DNA of 64,000 bases from Mycobacterium sp. 1274761.0 (GCF_001668615.1 NZ_LZMC01000038.1:62001-126000), one strand, 5' to 3'. Shown: positions 29,213 to 39,158, counted from the first letter of the stretch. Numbers and translations are program-made. Notes: a model not told the origin generated them from the letters alone.

Positions 29213-30018
29213 CGGTGGTACTGCGCCATGAAGCGCAGCGGCTTGGCCGCCGTCATGACCGCGGCCATCACGCGGTAGGGAACGGACACCTCGGCGAAGG
29301 TCGGTGAATCGAAGGGCGATATCCACTGCAGCAGCCGCACGCCCGGCACCGCCGAGACGACGTCGGCGGGGGCGTCGATGCCCCAGCGCAGCGTCGCACC
29401 CGATCGCCTCACCACGGCGTTGGCCCACTGCATCTTGATTCCCAGTCGGCTGAACGCATCGAACTGCAACTCCCCGGACGGCGCGTGGTCGACGACGCGC
29501 CGCAGCAGCGCCAGTCCGTCGGCTTCGGTGAGGTACATGGTCAGCCCCTCGCCGATCAGCAGGGTCGGCCGATCGGCGGGGACATCGGCCAGCCACGTCG
29601 GATCGGTGACCGATGCAGCGACGACGTGGCAGCGCTCGTGCGGCGGGAACAACTGACGACGCAGGTCGGCGACGTCGGGATAGTCGACGTCGTACCACTC
29701 GACACCGGGGCCGGGCGCCAGCCGGTAGTAGCGGCTGTCCAGACCACACCCGAGATGCAGCACGATCGCCTCCGGGTGGACGGCCATGAACTGGCGCGCC
29801 CAGTGGTCGAAGTGGGCCGTGCGCGTGGTCACCGACGGCGAAGTCCGCGCCGTGATGGTGGTTCTGGTCCAGTCGTAGTCGACGCGGTCGACGATGTCGC
29901 GGGCCCACCGGTCCCCCAGGATCGGCTTGTCGAAGTCGGCGTCGAGCGCCTTGGCGTACAACGTCGCCAGCATCGTCTGCGGCGCTCCGGACAGGTCGAC
30001 ATTCAGTTTTCGCGTCAC
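29200..30018 (-). CDS. Class I SAM-dependent methyltransferase, leucine carboxyl methyltransferase (LCM)-like
   Basis: A 272-residue protein. AIVLHLGCGLDSRYYRL is motif I for SAM binding, with the Asp pair in VEWYDVDYPDV, and LLIGEGLTMYL is the post-II motif; all are typical of the LCM/PPM-type O-methyltransferases abundant in mycobacteria, where they act on small molecules or polyketides. The GTG at 30018 is 8 bp after the upstream stop, so it forms an operon with the two genes above it; a longer in-frame start within that gene is unlikely. Substrate unknown. Confidence 0.82.
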   Translation of the reverse strand: MTRKLNVDLSGAPQTMLATLYAKALDADFDKPILGDRWARDIVDRVDYDWTRTTITARTSPSVTTRTAHFDHWARQFMAVHPEAIVLHLGCGLDSRYYRLAPGPGVEWYDVDYPDVADLRRQLFPPHERCHVVAASVTDPTWLADVPADRPTLLIGEGLTMYLTEADGLALLRRVVDHAPSGELQFDAFSRLGIKMQWANAVVRRSGATLRWGIDAPADVVSAVPGVRLLQWISPFDSPTFAEVSVPYRVMAAVMTAAKPLRFMAQYHRYAF

Positions 30019-30026
30019 GGCGTCGC

Positions 30027-31034
30027 TCAGCCCGCCTGCTTGCTCTTGCGCTTGGCGTCGCGCAGGCCGACCCAGAACCGCGCCGCCTCGCGAATCGACT
30101 CCTCCACCGGCATTGGCTGCCAACCCAATTCGCGCCGCGCCTTCGAACAGTCGACCGGCGCCTCCGCGCGCATCAGACGCAGCGATGCCAGCGACAGCTG
30201 CTCGTCGGTGCCCCGCAGCCGCGCTTTGGCCGTGCCCAGTGCAGCCAGTGCGTAGGACGCGGCCAACGGAATCGACTTGGCGGGCGGCGCCACACCTACC
30301 GCCTCCGCTGCGATACGCGCCACCTCGGCGTTGGTGATCATCTTCTCCGAGATCAGGTATCGCTCACCGACACGGCCCTTTTCGGCGGCCAGGATCAGCG
30401 CGCGAGCGGCGTCGTCGACACCGACGGCCTCCAATTCGATGCCCGACATCACGAAGGGCAGCTTGCCGAACGCGGCGCCCGCGATGATCGCACCGTGCGG
30501 CGTGCGGCCCCAGTCACCGGCCCCGTACGTCGTCGACACGCACATCGCGGTCGCGGGCAGTCCCTGTTCGCGGGCGTAGCGCAGCACCATCTCCTCGGCC
30601 TGCACACGCGACCGCACATACGGGGTGAGCCCGCGATCGACGATCACGTCGTCCTCGGTGGCAACTCGCCCCCGTTTGCGGCCCACCGTCACATAGCTGC
30701 TGGTGAAGATGAAGCGTTGCAGCCCAGCATCTTTCGCGATCTGGAGCACGTTGCGGGTGCCGTCGACGTTGGTGTGGAACAGCGGCGCCGGGTCGTTGAG
30801 CCACCCGCGGGTGTCCACCACGCAGTAGTAGACGACGTCGCAGCCGGTCATCGCCTCGCGCAACACCTCGTTGTTCCAGATGTCTCCGATGAACCGCGTT
30901 GTCTTCAAGTCGTCGATGCCGATGGTGTTGGCTCCCTCACGCACCATGACCCGGACATCGCGGCCGTCGTTGACCAGTTGACGGGTGACGTGGCTGCCGA
31001 GGTATCCGTTGGCGCCGATGACGAGATCGGTCAT
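30027..31034 (-). CDS. NAD(P)-dependent epimerase/dehydratase, 3-beta-HSD/DFR-like (Rv0139 type)
   Basis: A 335-residue extended short-chain dehydrogenase. NAD(P) motif GANGYLG is at 7-13 and the structural IFTSSYVTVG at 109-118. The catalytic YxxxK position reads Y139-V-R-S-R143, with Arg replacing the usual Lys, so activity may be altered. The likely Mtb ortholog Rv0139 has the same neighbours. It lies 1 bp downstream of the SnoaL-like gene, in an operon headed by a KstR-like operator, which makes a steroid or related lipid substrate a reasonable guess. Confidence 0.83.
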   Translation of the reverse strand: MTDLVIGANGYLGSHVTRQLVNDGRDVRVMVREGANTIGIDDLKTTRFIGDIWNNEVLREAMTGCDVVYYCVVDTRGWLNDPAPLFHTNVDGTRNVLQIAKDAGLQRFIFTSSYVTVGRKRGRVATEDDVIVDRGLTPYVRSRVQAEEMVLRYAREQGLPATAMCVSTTYGAGDWGRTPHGAIIAGAAFGKLPFVMSGIELEAVGVDDAARALILAAEKGRVGERYLISEKMITNAEVARIAAEAVGVAPPAKSIPLAASYALAALGTAKARLRGTDEQLSLASLRLMRAEAPVDCSKARRELGWQPMPVEESIREAARFWVGLRDAKRKSKQAG

Positions 31035-31035
31035 G

Positions 31036-31536
31036 TCAACTCCTCACGCCCGCGCCGTACTTCTTCATCCACTTGGCGGCCTCGTCCGGCAACGTGCCCA
31101 ACTTCTCCGCCTTGCGGCACCATTTCGCGGTCGCGGCCACGAACCGCAGCGGGTTGTACACGTCTTCTTGGCGACGCCACTGCCCGTCACCGGCGTAGGT
31201 GATGATCGAGATGTTGGTGGCGCTGATGATCGTGCCGTCACCGGGATCGCGCATCGGGTTGTCCAACTCGCAGATAATCCGGCCGGTCGGCTGGTCGATC
31301 ACCGACCACAGCGACGGGAAGGAGGTCATGTAGCTGCCGGGAAACGTTTCCATTGTCTGCCAGATCCACTTGCGAACCGCTTCGCGTCCGCGCATCGTGC
31401 CTGCCGCGTGCTCGACGTAGAGAACGTCGGGTGCGTACTGCTCCACCCACGGATCCCAATCGCGAGTCTGCGCGGCCCGCTCGACGGTCCGCTCGAAGGC
31501 CGCGAATGCCTCCGCCAGCTCGTCACGGCTGAACAT
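31036..31536 (-). CDS. SnoaL/NTF2-like protein (Rv0138 type)
   Basis: A 166-residue NTF2-fold protein (WDPWVEQYAPDVLYVEHAAGTMRGREAVRKWI is the canonical helix-strand opening). The fold includes ketosteroid isomerases, dehydratases and polyketide cyclases. ATG 31536 is chosen because it gives about the length I recall for Mtb Rv0138; an in-frame GTG at 31548 would add four residues. First gene of a three-gene minus-strand operon; the palindrome TAGAAC-AC-GTTCTA sits 22 bp upstream. Confidence 0.78.
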   Translation of the reverse strand: MFSRDELAEAFAAFERTVERAAQTRDWDPWVEQYAPDVLYVEHAAGTMRGREAVRKWIWQTMETFPGSYMTSFPSLWSVIDQPTGRIICELDNPMRDPGDGTIISATNISIITYAGDGQWRRQEDVYNPLRFVAATAKWCRKAEKLGTLPDEAAKWMKKYGAGVRS

Positions 31537-31557
31537 CTTGCCCGTCACGGGACAAAC

Positions 31558-31571
31558 TAGAACACGTTCTA
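31558..31571. promoter_or_regulatory. KstR-like operator TAGAACACGTTCTA
   Basis: The half-sites TAGAAC and GTTCTA are perfect inverted repeats around a 2-bp centre, which is the published consensus of KstR (Rv3574), the TetR repressor of cholesterol catabolism in mycobacteria. It overlaps the end of the upstream secreted-protein gene and lies immediately before the SnoaL-like gene. Confidence 0.7.
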
Positions 31572-31988
31572 CCTGGGTTTGTCGAGTGCCTGCGCAGAAG
31601 CGTTGAGCACTCGCCGATCGCCGAGCGGCGCGCTCAACGGCACCTCGAGCGTGCCGAACACCGCCAGCATGATGCACATCCGGCCGACCGCGTCTGGCAG
31701 CGTCCCGGCCTGAAGCGCGACGGTGACGTCGTCGGCGGTCTCATGAACGTCTGCGTGCACACCGGAACACGTGGGCGCCCCGCTGGTGAAGTTGACGGCC
31801 ACCGCGTTGGCGTCACGAGCGCGGCTCCAGGAGTCGACCGCCAGCGGTCGCACGTCCACGAGCGACGGGTCCTCTGTGACCCGGCCGCCACCGGGCACCT
31901 CGGGCACCGCGGTCGGTTCGGCCCACGCCACCGCACCGCTCGCGGCCAGGATCACCGCTGCGGTGACCATCACCATCGCCGTGCGCAT
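31569..31988 (-). CDS. Secreted protein of unknown function
   Basis: A 139-residue protein with a clear Sec signal peptide (residues 1-23, MRTAMVMVTAAVILAASGAV, cleavage after AWA). The mature part has two cysteines (in APTCSGVHAD and GRMCIMLAVFG) that could form a disulfide, and no known domain. The pattern fits the many small exported mycobacterial proteins without assigned function. It ends inside the KstR-like operator. Confidence 0.75.
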   Translation of the reverse strand: MRTAMVMVTAAVILAASGAVAWAEPTAVPEVPGGGRVTEDPSLVDVRPLAVDSWSRARDANAVAVNFTSGAPTCSGVHADVHETADDVTVALQAGTLPDAVGRMCIMLAVFGTLEVPLSAPLGDRRVLNASAQALDKPR

Positions 31989-32075
31989 AGGTCTACGGTA
32001 AGCGGTGCTGACCAGGATTAACGGCGCGACCTATACCGTTATAGAAGCGCTATGACCACACGGGAGGCGAGAGCC

Positions 32076-32591
32076 ATGAGTGAGTACAAAAAGGCGATCT
32101 TGGCCGGCGGCTGCTTCTGGGGCATGCAGGATCTGATCCGCAAACAGCCCGGCGTGGTGTCCACCCGCGTCGGCTACACCGGCGGCCAGAACGCGAATGC
32201 CACATATCGCAACCACCCAGGCCATGCCGAGGCCATCGAGATCATCTACGACCCCACCCAGACCGATTACCGGACCCTGTTGGAATTCTTCTTCCAGATC
32301 CACGATCCGACCACAAAGAACCGCCAGGGCAACGACATTGGCACCAGCTACCGCTCGGCGATCTTCTATGTCGACGACGAGCAGAAGCAGATCGCGCTCG
32401 ACACCATCGCCGACGTAGACGCCTCGGGCTTGTGGCCGGGCAAGGTGGTGACCGAAGTCACTGCGGCGAGCGACTTTTGGGAAGCCGAGCCCGAACACCA
32501 GGACTACCTCGAGCGGTATCCGTCGGGGTACACGTGCCACTTCCCGCGGCCGGGCTGGAAGCTGCCGAAGCGGGCACCGCAGCAGGCCTAG
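32076..32591 (+). CDS. msrA: Peptide methionine sulfoxide reductase A
   Basis: A 171-residue MsrA with the catalytic Cys13 in GGCFWG and Glu and Tyr residues conserved downstream ([36 protein letters not shown]). It reduces methionine-S-sulfoxide with thioredoxin. ATG 32076 follows GGGAGG and matches the Mtb MsrA (Rv0137c) N-terminus; an earlier ATG at 32052 would add eight residues and leave that ribosome-binding site inside the gene. Convergent with cyp138, as in Mtb. Confidence 0.95.
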   Translation: MSEYKKAILAGGCFWGMQDLIRKQPGVVSTRVGYTGGQNANATYRNHPGHAEAIEIIYDPTQTDYRTLLEFFFQIHDPTTKNRQGNDIGTSYRSAIFYVDDEQKQIALDTIADVDASGLWPGKVVTEVTAASDFWEAEPEHQDYLERYPSGYTCHFPRPGWKLPKRAPQQA

Positions 32592-32604
32592 CTTCGGCGG
32601 ATAT

Positions 32605-32676
32605 GTAGGGAAGCACCCGACTTCGTCTTTGACGACAGCGTCGAGGACGAAGTCGGCCCTCACATCACGACCCTAC
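32605..32676. terminator. Bidirectional hairpin between msrA and cyp138
   Basis: A perfect 11-bp inverted repeat, CCGACTTCGTC (32617-32627) and GACGAAGTCGG (32646-32656), encloses a smaller GACG/CGTC stem, and an outer GTAGGG/CCCTAC pair (32605-32610/32671-32676) extends it. It lies exactly between two convergent genes, so it probably ends both transcripts, although it lacks a U-run. Confidence 0.65.
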
Positions 32677-34007
32677 GTCCGGCGCCTGACCACCACCTTG
32701 CCGCCGTCCTTCGGCGTGTACGCCACACCCCGGTGGTGCACCTTCTCGGCGGGCGCATCGTCGGTCTCGATCTCGAAGTGCTCCAACACCGTTCGCAGCA
32801 CGACATTCATCTCGGTGTTGGCGAACGCGGCGCCGATGCAGCGCCTGGTGCCGCCGCCGAACGGCAGCCACGCGAACGTCGGAGGCTTCTTGCCGAGGAA
32901 GCGGTTCGGATCGAATCGCGTCGGGTCCGGGTAGATGTCCGGGTTCTCGTGCAGATCGGCGATGCTGACCAGGATGTTATAGCCGTGCGGCACCCGCCAC
33001 TCGCCCAGATCGATGTGCGGCGCGGCGACGTTGCGGCCGGCGAAGTCGATCACGGTGCGCGCCCGCTGCAACTCCAGGATCATGGCCTGGCGGTATTCGT
33101 CGCCGCCCTGATCGACCTCCTCGACCAGTTTGGCAAGAACGTCGGGATGACGGCGCAACCGCTCGAACGCCCACCCCAGCGCAGACGCGGTGGTTTCATG
33201 GCCCGCGCCGAGCAGGGTCAGCAACTCGTCTGAGACGTCCTGTCTCGACATCGAGGTGCCGTCGTCGTAACGGCTGCGCAGCAGCAGCGCCAGGATGTCG
33301 TCGCGCTCGTCGAGATGCGGGTCGGCCTCGGCCTTGTCGATCAACGTGAAGACCACGCGGTCGAAGTTGCGGCGGAACTCCTTGAGCCGTCCCCACGGGC
33401 TGAAGCGGCCGGTGGGGAACGACGGCTCCGGCAGCACGGCCATGCGGGAGCCGAGCTTGACCCACGGCGGAATGATCTCCCGCAGATAGTCCAGCTCGCC
33501 GCCGTCGGCACCGAAAACCGTCCGCAGGATCACGTTCAGCGTGATCCTGTTCATCGGCTCGAGTGTCCGAAACTCCGTGCCCTGCCGCCAATTCGAGATC
33601 TCCCGCAGCGTCTCTTCCTCGATGACCTTCTCGTAGTTCTTGATGCTCTGGCCGTGAAACGGTGGCGCCAGCAGCTTGCGGCGGTTGCGGTGCTCGGTCT
33701 TGTCGAGGGCGAACACCGAACCCGGGCCGAAGACCCGGCTCAGGTTCGGCTTCACGTTGACCAGGTCGTCGGTGCTGGCTGTGAACACCTGCCGCACCAG
33801 CGACGGGTCGGCCATGTAAACGGTGTTACGGAAGAACGGGATGTCGACCGCGAACACCGGCCCGTAGCGTTTGCCCGCCCATCTGATGAACGGTCTGCGA
33901 AATGCCACAAAGCCAACGCCCTGAACGATTTTCGGCAGTGGCGCCGCAGTCGGTGACTTCATCGCTACCGAGGCCGTCTGCGAATCGACGGTAACTGCCT
34001 CAGTCAT
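32673..34007 (-). CDS. cyp138: Cytochrome P450 CYP138
   Basis: A 444-residue P450. The I-helix oxygen-activation motif is LLGAGHETTAS, the ExxR of helix K is ELQR, and the haem-binding loop is PFGGGTRRCIGAAFA with proximal Cys390. Sequence and neighbours (msrA, TetR) match Mtb CYP138 (Rv0136). Substrate unknown; redox partners are not encoded nearby. ATG 34007 leaves an intergenic region of 114 bp to the divergent TetR gene with two identical-architecture operators. Confidence 0.92.
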   Translation of the reverse strand: MTEAVTVDSQTASVAMKSPTAAPLPKIVQGVGFVAFRRPFIRWAGKRYGPVFAVDIPFFRNTVYMADPSLVRQVFTASTDDLVNVKPNLSRVFGPGSVFALDKTEHRNRRKLLAPPFHGQSIKNYEKVIEEETLREISNWRQGTEFRTLEPMNRITLNVILRTVFGADGGELDYLREIIPPWVKLGSRMAVLPEPSFPTGRFSPWGRLKEFRRNFDRVVFTLIDKAEADPHLDERDDILALLLRSRYDDGTSMSRQDVSDELLTLLGAGHETTASALGWAFERLRRHPDVLAKLVEEVDQGGDEYRQAMILELQRARTVIDFAGRNVAAPHIDLGEWRVPHGYNILVSIADLHENPDIYPDPTRFDPNRFLGKKPPTFAWLPFGGGTRRCIGAAFANTEMNVVLRTVLEHFEIETDDAPAEKVHHRGVAYTPKDGGKVVVRRRT

Positions 34008-34032
34008 GCCGTATGGCTCCCATCGCTGTCGT

Positions 34033-34081
34033 GGTACCGCTGAGTACCGGCGCGTTTTCCCAAACGGTACTCTGCGGTACC
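34033..34081. promoter_or_regulatory. Paired TetR operators GGTAC-N6-GTACC
   Basis: GGTACCGCTGAGTACC (34033-34048) and GGTACTCTGCGGTACC (34066-34081) both have arms GGTAC/GTACC around 6 bp. Their centres are 33 bp apart, about three helical turns, so two dimers would lie on one face of the DNA. Located between cyp138 and its TetR gene. Confidence 0.75.
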
Positions 34082-34121
34082 GTGTTGTGACAAGGTGTTC
34101 TCGTGAAACGGTGGAGGATGG

Positions 34122-34745
34122 GTGGCCGTGACCGTCGCTAGGGATTGGCAAACCCTCGATGGCGGGGCCGACGACGCGGACGGGCGGTTCCGTCGGCGGC
34201 TGCTTGACGGCCTCGCTGCGTCGATCGGGGAACGCGGATACCGCGATACCACCGTCGCAGACATCGTCCGCCACGCCCGCACCTCCAAGCGCACCTTCTA
34301 CGGCGAGTTCTCCAGCAAGGAAGAGTGCTTCATCGAGCTGTTGCGAAGCAACAACGAGGAGATGATCGACCGGATTCGGGGTGCGGTGGATCCCGAGGCG
34401 GATTGGCAGGCGCAGATTCGGCAGGCCGTCGGGGCCTACGTCGACCACATCGCTTCGCGGCCGGCCATCACGCTGACGTGGATCAGGGAAGCGCCGGCTC
34501 TTGGAGCGAAGGCACAGCCTCTGCACCGGCAGGCGATGAGTGCGTTCACCGACATGTTGGTCGAGCTCAGCGACAGCCCCGGATTCCGGCGGGCGGACAT
34601 CCCGCCCATCACCCGGCCGCTGGCGTTGATCATTGTCGGTGGTTTGCGGGAACTGACAGCGCTTTACGTCGAGGACGGCCAAGACGTCCACGCGATCACC
34701 GACGCGGCGGTGATTGCGGCGACTGCGATTCTCGGCATACGGAAA

Positions 34746-34769
<24 letters not shown>
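34122..34769 (+). CDS. TetR-family regulator divergent from cyp138 (Rv0135c type)
   Basis: A 215-residue TetR protein. The helix-turn-helix spans about residues 40-62 (DTTVADIVRHARTSKRTFYGE, then FSSKEECFIELL). The ligand-binding half is helical with hydrophobic positions and no known ligand. The equivalent Mtb gene Rv0135c is also divergent from cyp138. It very likely binds the two GGTAC-N6-GTACC sites just upstream and controls both genes. Its end overlaps the convergent TetR gene by 24 bp. Confidence 0.86.
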
Positions 34770-36046
<1,277 letters not shown>

Positions 36047-37126
36047 TCAGCGACCGCTGGTCGCGCACTCGCAGTCGAACTCGCCTTCAAGGCCGCGCGG
36101 CAGGTCCGCGCCGCGGAAGATGCCGTTGGCCGGTGTGGTGCGCGACAGCGCGTCGGCGGCGAGGATCATCGCCCCGCCGGTCCAGGTGGTGCGTTCCTCC
36201 GGCCAACGCTTACCGTCTGCGAACACCAGGCCTGTCCAGTACGACCCGTCCTTTTCGCGCAGGTGATGCATGGCTGCGAATTGCTCACGGGCACGGGCGG
36301 TTTGGCCGATGGCATCCAGAGCCATCACCAGTTCGCAGGTTTCGGCTCCGGTCACCCACGGCCGATCGTCGACGCAGCGGATGCCGAGCCCGGCCACCAC
36401 GAAGTCGTCCCACCGCTCGTCGATGCGGGTGTGGGCCGCCGCGCCGCGCAGCGCGCCGCAGAGCACTGGGTAGTACCACTCCATCGACCACCGGTCCTTG
36501 CAGACGAACAGGTCGGAATGGTGGGCGATGGCGTGGCCGAGCTGACCGACGGCGACTTCCCATTCGGGCTGTGGGTCGTCGAAGTAGTCGGCGAGCGCCA
36601 GCCCGCAGCGCAAGCTGTGGTAGATGCTGGCGCACCCCGTCAGCAGCGCATCCGCCTCTGGTCCTGAATCGCTTCGGGCCCAGACGATTTCGCCGCTGGG
36701 CCGCTGCAGGTCCAGCACGAATTCGACGGCCTTGACGACCGTCGGCCACATGTCTTCGGCGAACTGCCGGTCGCCGGTGCTCAGCACGTGGTGCCAGACA
36801 CCGGTGGCGATGTAAGCGCAGAAGTTGCTGTCGCTGTTGGCGTCTTCTACCACGCCGTTGCGCAGCTGGATGGGCCAGGAGCCGTCGGTCCGCTGGGTGG
36901 TCCTACACCAATCGAACGCCGCCCGTGCGGGTTCCAGCAGACCCGCGGCGGTCAGCGCCATGGCGTTCTCGACGTGGTCCCACGGGTCGGTGTGCCCGCC
37001 GTCGGACCACGGGATGGCGCCCGAGGGCTCCTGGGTGCTCGCGATCGACTGCGCCGTCTGTCTGCATTCCGCGGGCGTCAGCACGCCCGGCACCCCTGGA
37101 ATCCCCGACCCGTTAACTCGAAGCAC
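36047..37126 (-). CDS. Alpha/alpha-toroid protein (often annotated prenyltransferase-like)
   Basis: A 359-residue protein made of repeated helix pairs with Trp/Gly-rich turns: PWSDGGHTDPWDHVENAMAL, DGSWPIQLRNGVVEDANSDS, WSMEWYYPVLCGALRG and KDGSYWTGLVFADGKRWPEE. This pattern is shared by terpene cyclase/prenyltransferase toroids and by (alpha/alpha)6 glycosidases; the Glu/Asp/His-rich turns and cluster context fit a sugar-acting enzyme at least as well. It overlaps the methyltransferase gene upstream by 14 bp, so it is the last gene of a three-gene operon. Confidence 0.75.
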   Translation of the reverse strand: MLRVNGSGIPGVPGVLTPAECRQTAQSIASTQEPSGAIPWSDGGHTDPWDHVENAMALTAAGLLEPARAAFDWCRTTQRTDGSWPIQLRNGVVEDANSDSNFCAYIATGVWHHVLSTGDRQFAEDMWPTVVKAVEFVLDLQRPSGEIVWARSDSGPEADALLTGCASIYHSLRCGLALADYFDDPQPEWEVAVGQLGHAIAHHSDLFVCKDRWSMEWYYPVLCGALRGAAAHTRIDERWDDFVVAGLGIRCVDDRPWVTGAETCELVMALDAIGQTARAREQFAAMHHLREKDGSYWTGLVFADGKRWPEERTTWTGGAMILAADALSRTTPANGIFRGADLPRGLEGEFDCECATSGR

Positions 37127-37844
37127 CAGGCTCCCCCGGCATGCGGAAGTACAGCGCCACGCTCTTACCGATCAAGGGGTTCAAAACCGACTCCGCGGTC
37201 CGCGTCAGCCACGGCTGGCTGACCATGTCCCATACCAGCAGCTTGTGATATGCCGCCACCGCCGGATGATCCGACTTCTCGGTTCCCACAGCGCATTTCA
37301 ACCACCAGAACGGCGAGTGCAGTGCGTGCGCGTGGTGAGTGTGGATCAGTTGCAGGCCATGTGCGAGCACCTTGTCACGCAGTTCGTCGGCGCGGTAGAT
37401 CCTGATGTGGCCGCCCTCGTTGGCGTGGTATTCGTCCGACAACGCCCAGCAGATCCGTTCCGGTAGCCACCGCGGAACCGTGATCGCCAGCGCGCCGCCC
37501 GGCTTGAGCACCCGCACGAGTTCGGCGATGGCGCGGTCGTCCTCGGGCACATGCTCGAGGATCTCCGAGGCGATCACGCAGTCGAATGTGCTGTCGCCGT
37601 AAGGCAGATCAAGCGCATCGCCTTTCACCGCCTCGGCCGTTGCCGACGCGGGCGCCTCGCCCTGGTCCTTCATCGCCTGCAGAATCTCGTCGACATCGTT
37701 GAGATCGGAGGCGTTCTGATCGAAGGCCACCACGTCGGCGCCTCGGCGGAACGCCTCGAACGAATGCCGGCCCGCGCCGCAGCCGACGTCGATCACCTTC
37801 GTGCCCGCACCGATTCCCAGCCGGTCGTAGTCAACGGTCAGCAC
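37113..37844 (-). CDS. Class I SAM-dependent methyltransferase (Methyltransf_11 type)
   Basis: A 243-residue methyltransferase: KVIDVGCGAGRHSFEAFRRG (motif I), VVAFDQNASDL (acidic residue for SAM ribose), FDCVIASEILEHVPEDDRAI (motif II) and RVLKPGGALAITVPRW (motif III). The GTG start at 37844 overlaps the stop of the glycosyltransferase gene by 7 bp and begins just before the Rossmann fold. The second gene of the operon; probably methylates the product of the glycosyltransferase or its acceptor. Confidence 0.84.
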   Translation of the reverse strand: MLTVDYDRLGIGAGTKVIDVGCGAGRHSFEAFRRGADVVAFDQNASDLNDVDEILQAMKDQGEAPASATAEAVKGDALDLPYGDSTFDCVIASEILEHVPEDDRAIAELVRVLKPGGALAITVPRWLPERICWALSDEYHANEGGHIRIYRADELRDKVLAHGLQLIHTHHAHALHSPFWWLKCAVGTEKSDHPAVAAYHKLLVWDMVSQPWLTRTAESVLNPLIGKSVALYFRMPGEPGASS

Positions 37845-39073
37845 TGCCCGACCCTCGCCCGCGCCATCCCGTACACCGCAACCGTCTGTGCGGCGACGGA
37901 TTCCCAACTGAAGACGTCGAGCGCGCGCCTGCGGCCATTCGCGCCGAGCCGGCGCAGCTCCAACGGCGAGTCGAGCAGCTCGCCGAGCACCGCGGTGAGC
38001 TCGTCGACGTTGGCGGGCGTCACCAGCCGTGCGCACTCGCCGTCGGCGCCGACGACCTCGGGCAGCGCGCCCGCCCGGCTCGCGACGATGGGCGTTCCGC
38101 TGGCCATCGCCTCAACGGCGGGCAACGAGAACCCCTCGTAAAGCGAAGGGATGCAGGCGACTTCGGCCGACGCCAGCAGATCAGCGAGCTCCGAGTCGGA
38201 CAGTCCGCTTGAGCTGTGCACGATATCGGAGATGCCGAGTTCGGCGATCAGCTTCTCCGTGGGCCCGTTAGGCTCAAGCTTTGCGACGAGCTGCAGTTCG
38301 AGGTCGCGCTCGACCCGCAACCGCGCGACCGCGTGCAGCAGGTGGCTGACGCCCTTGAGCGGAACGTCGGCGCTCGCGATCGCGATGATGCGGTTGCGAA
38401 CCCGATGTTTTGAGGGCTTGAACAGGTCGGTGTCGACCCCGAGCGGGACGACGTGCAGTTGGTCGGAGGACACGGCGAAGTCCTCGGCGATGTCGGCCGC
38501 CGAGGTCGACGACACGGTCAGCAGCTCGGGGATCCGGCGTGCGACGTCTTTCTGCATCTCGGCAAAGCCGTACCAGCGACGCACCAGTGGCTTGCGCCAC
38601 CAACGCGCCGCTGCCACGTCGAGCACGCGGTCGCGGGTGATCGGGTGATGGACGGTCGCCACCACCGGCAGACCCATGTCGGCGATCTTGAGCAGGCCGG
38701 TGCCGAGGCACTGGTTGTCGTGCACGATGTCGAAATCGGCCAGCCGGTCGGCCAGCAGCCGCGCGGCGCGCAGGCTGAACGTCTTGGGCTCGGGAAAGCC
38801 GGCCGTCCACGTCGTCAGCAGCTCGCGCAGGTCGATCGTCGTCTTGATCTCGTTCGGCCACGGGATGCGGAACGGATCGGGCTCGCGGTAAAGATCGAGG
38901 CTGGGCACCTTGGTCAGGCGCACCCGCGGATCGAGTACTTCCGGATAGGGCTGGCCCGAGAACACCTCGACGTCGTGTCCGAGCTCGACCAGCCCGCGGC
39001 TCAGATGGCGAACATAAACGCCTTGTCCACCGCAGTGCGTCTTGCTCCGGTAGGACAGCAGGGCAATGCGCAT
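37838..39073 (-). CDS. Family 4 glycosyltransferase (GT-B)
   Basis: A 411-residue retaining GT4 enzyme. The N-terminal Rossmann half carries GGQGVYVRHLSRGLVELGHDV (acceptor side). The C-terminal donor half has VVPLGVDTDLFKP, PSLYEGFSLPAVEAMASGTPIV with the EX7E motif, and GALPEVVG. Membrane-proximal cytosolic enzyme; donor sugar cannot be told. First gene of the glycosyltransferase-methyltransferase-toroid operon, preceded by the palindrome CTGGACA-TG-TGTCCAG. Confidence 0.86.
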   Translation of the reverse strand: MRIALLSYRSKTHCGGQGVYVRHLSRGLVELGHDVEVFSGQPYPEVLDPRVRLTKVPSLDLYREPDPFRIPWPNEIKTTIDLRELLTTWTAGFPEPKTFSLRAARLLADRLADFDIVHDNQCLGTGLLKIADMGLPVVATVHHPITRDRVLDVAAARWWRKPLVRRWYGFAEMQKDVARRIPELLTVSSTSAADIAEDFAVSSDQLHVVPLGVDTDLFKPSKHRVRNRIIAIASADVPLKGVSHLLHAVARLRVERDLELQLVAKLEPNGPTEKLIAELGISDIVHSSSGLSDSELADLLASAEVACIPSLYEGFSLPAVEAMASGTPIVASRAGALPEVVGADGECARLVTPANVDELTAVLGELLDSPLELRRLGANGRRRALDVFSWESVAAQTVAVYGMARARVGQC

Positions 39074-39142
39074 ACTCAGTTATCTCCGGACTTTAGTGCC
39101 TGCTGACCCCTGTGACCTGCGGCTCGAGGCGACAACAGATCA

Positions 39143-39158
39143 CTGGACATGTGTCCAG
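39143..39158. promoter_or_regulatory. Palindromic operator CTGGACATGTGTCCAG
   Basis: Seven-base arms CTGGACA/TGTCCAG around TG, 70 bp upstream of the glycosyltransferase start. The GGACA-N2-TGTCC core is the same as at 35309-35322, which points to one TetR protein controlling both sites. Confidence 0.7.
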
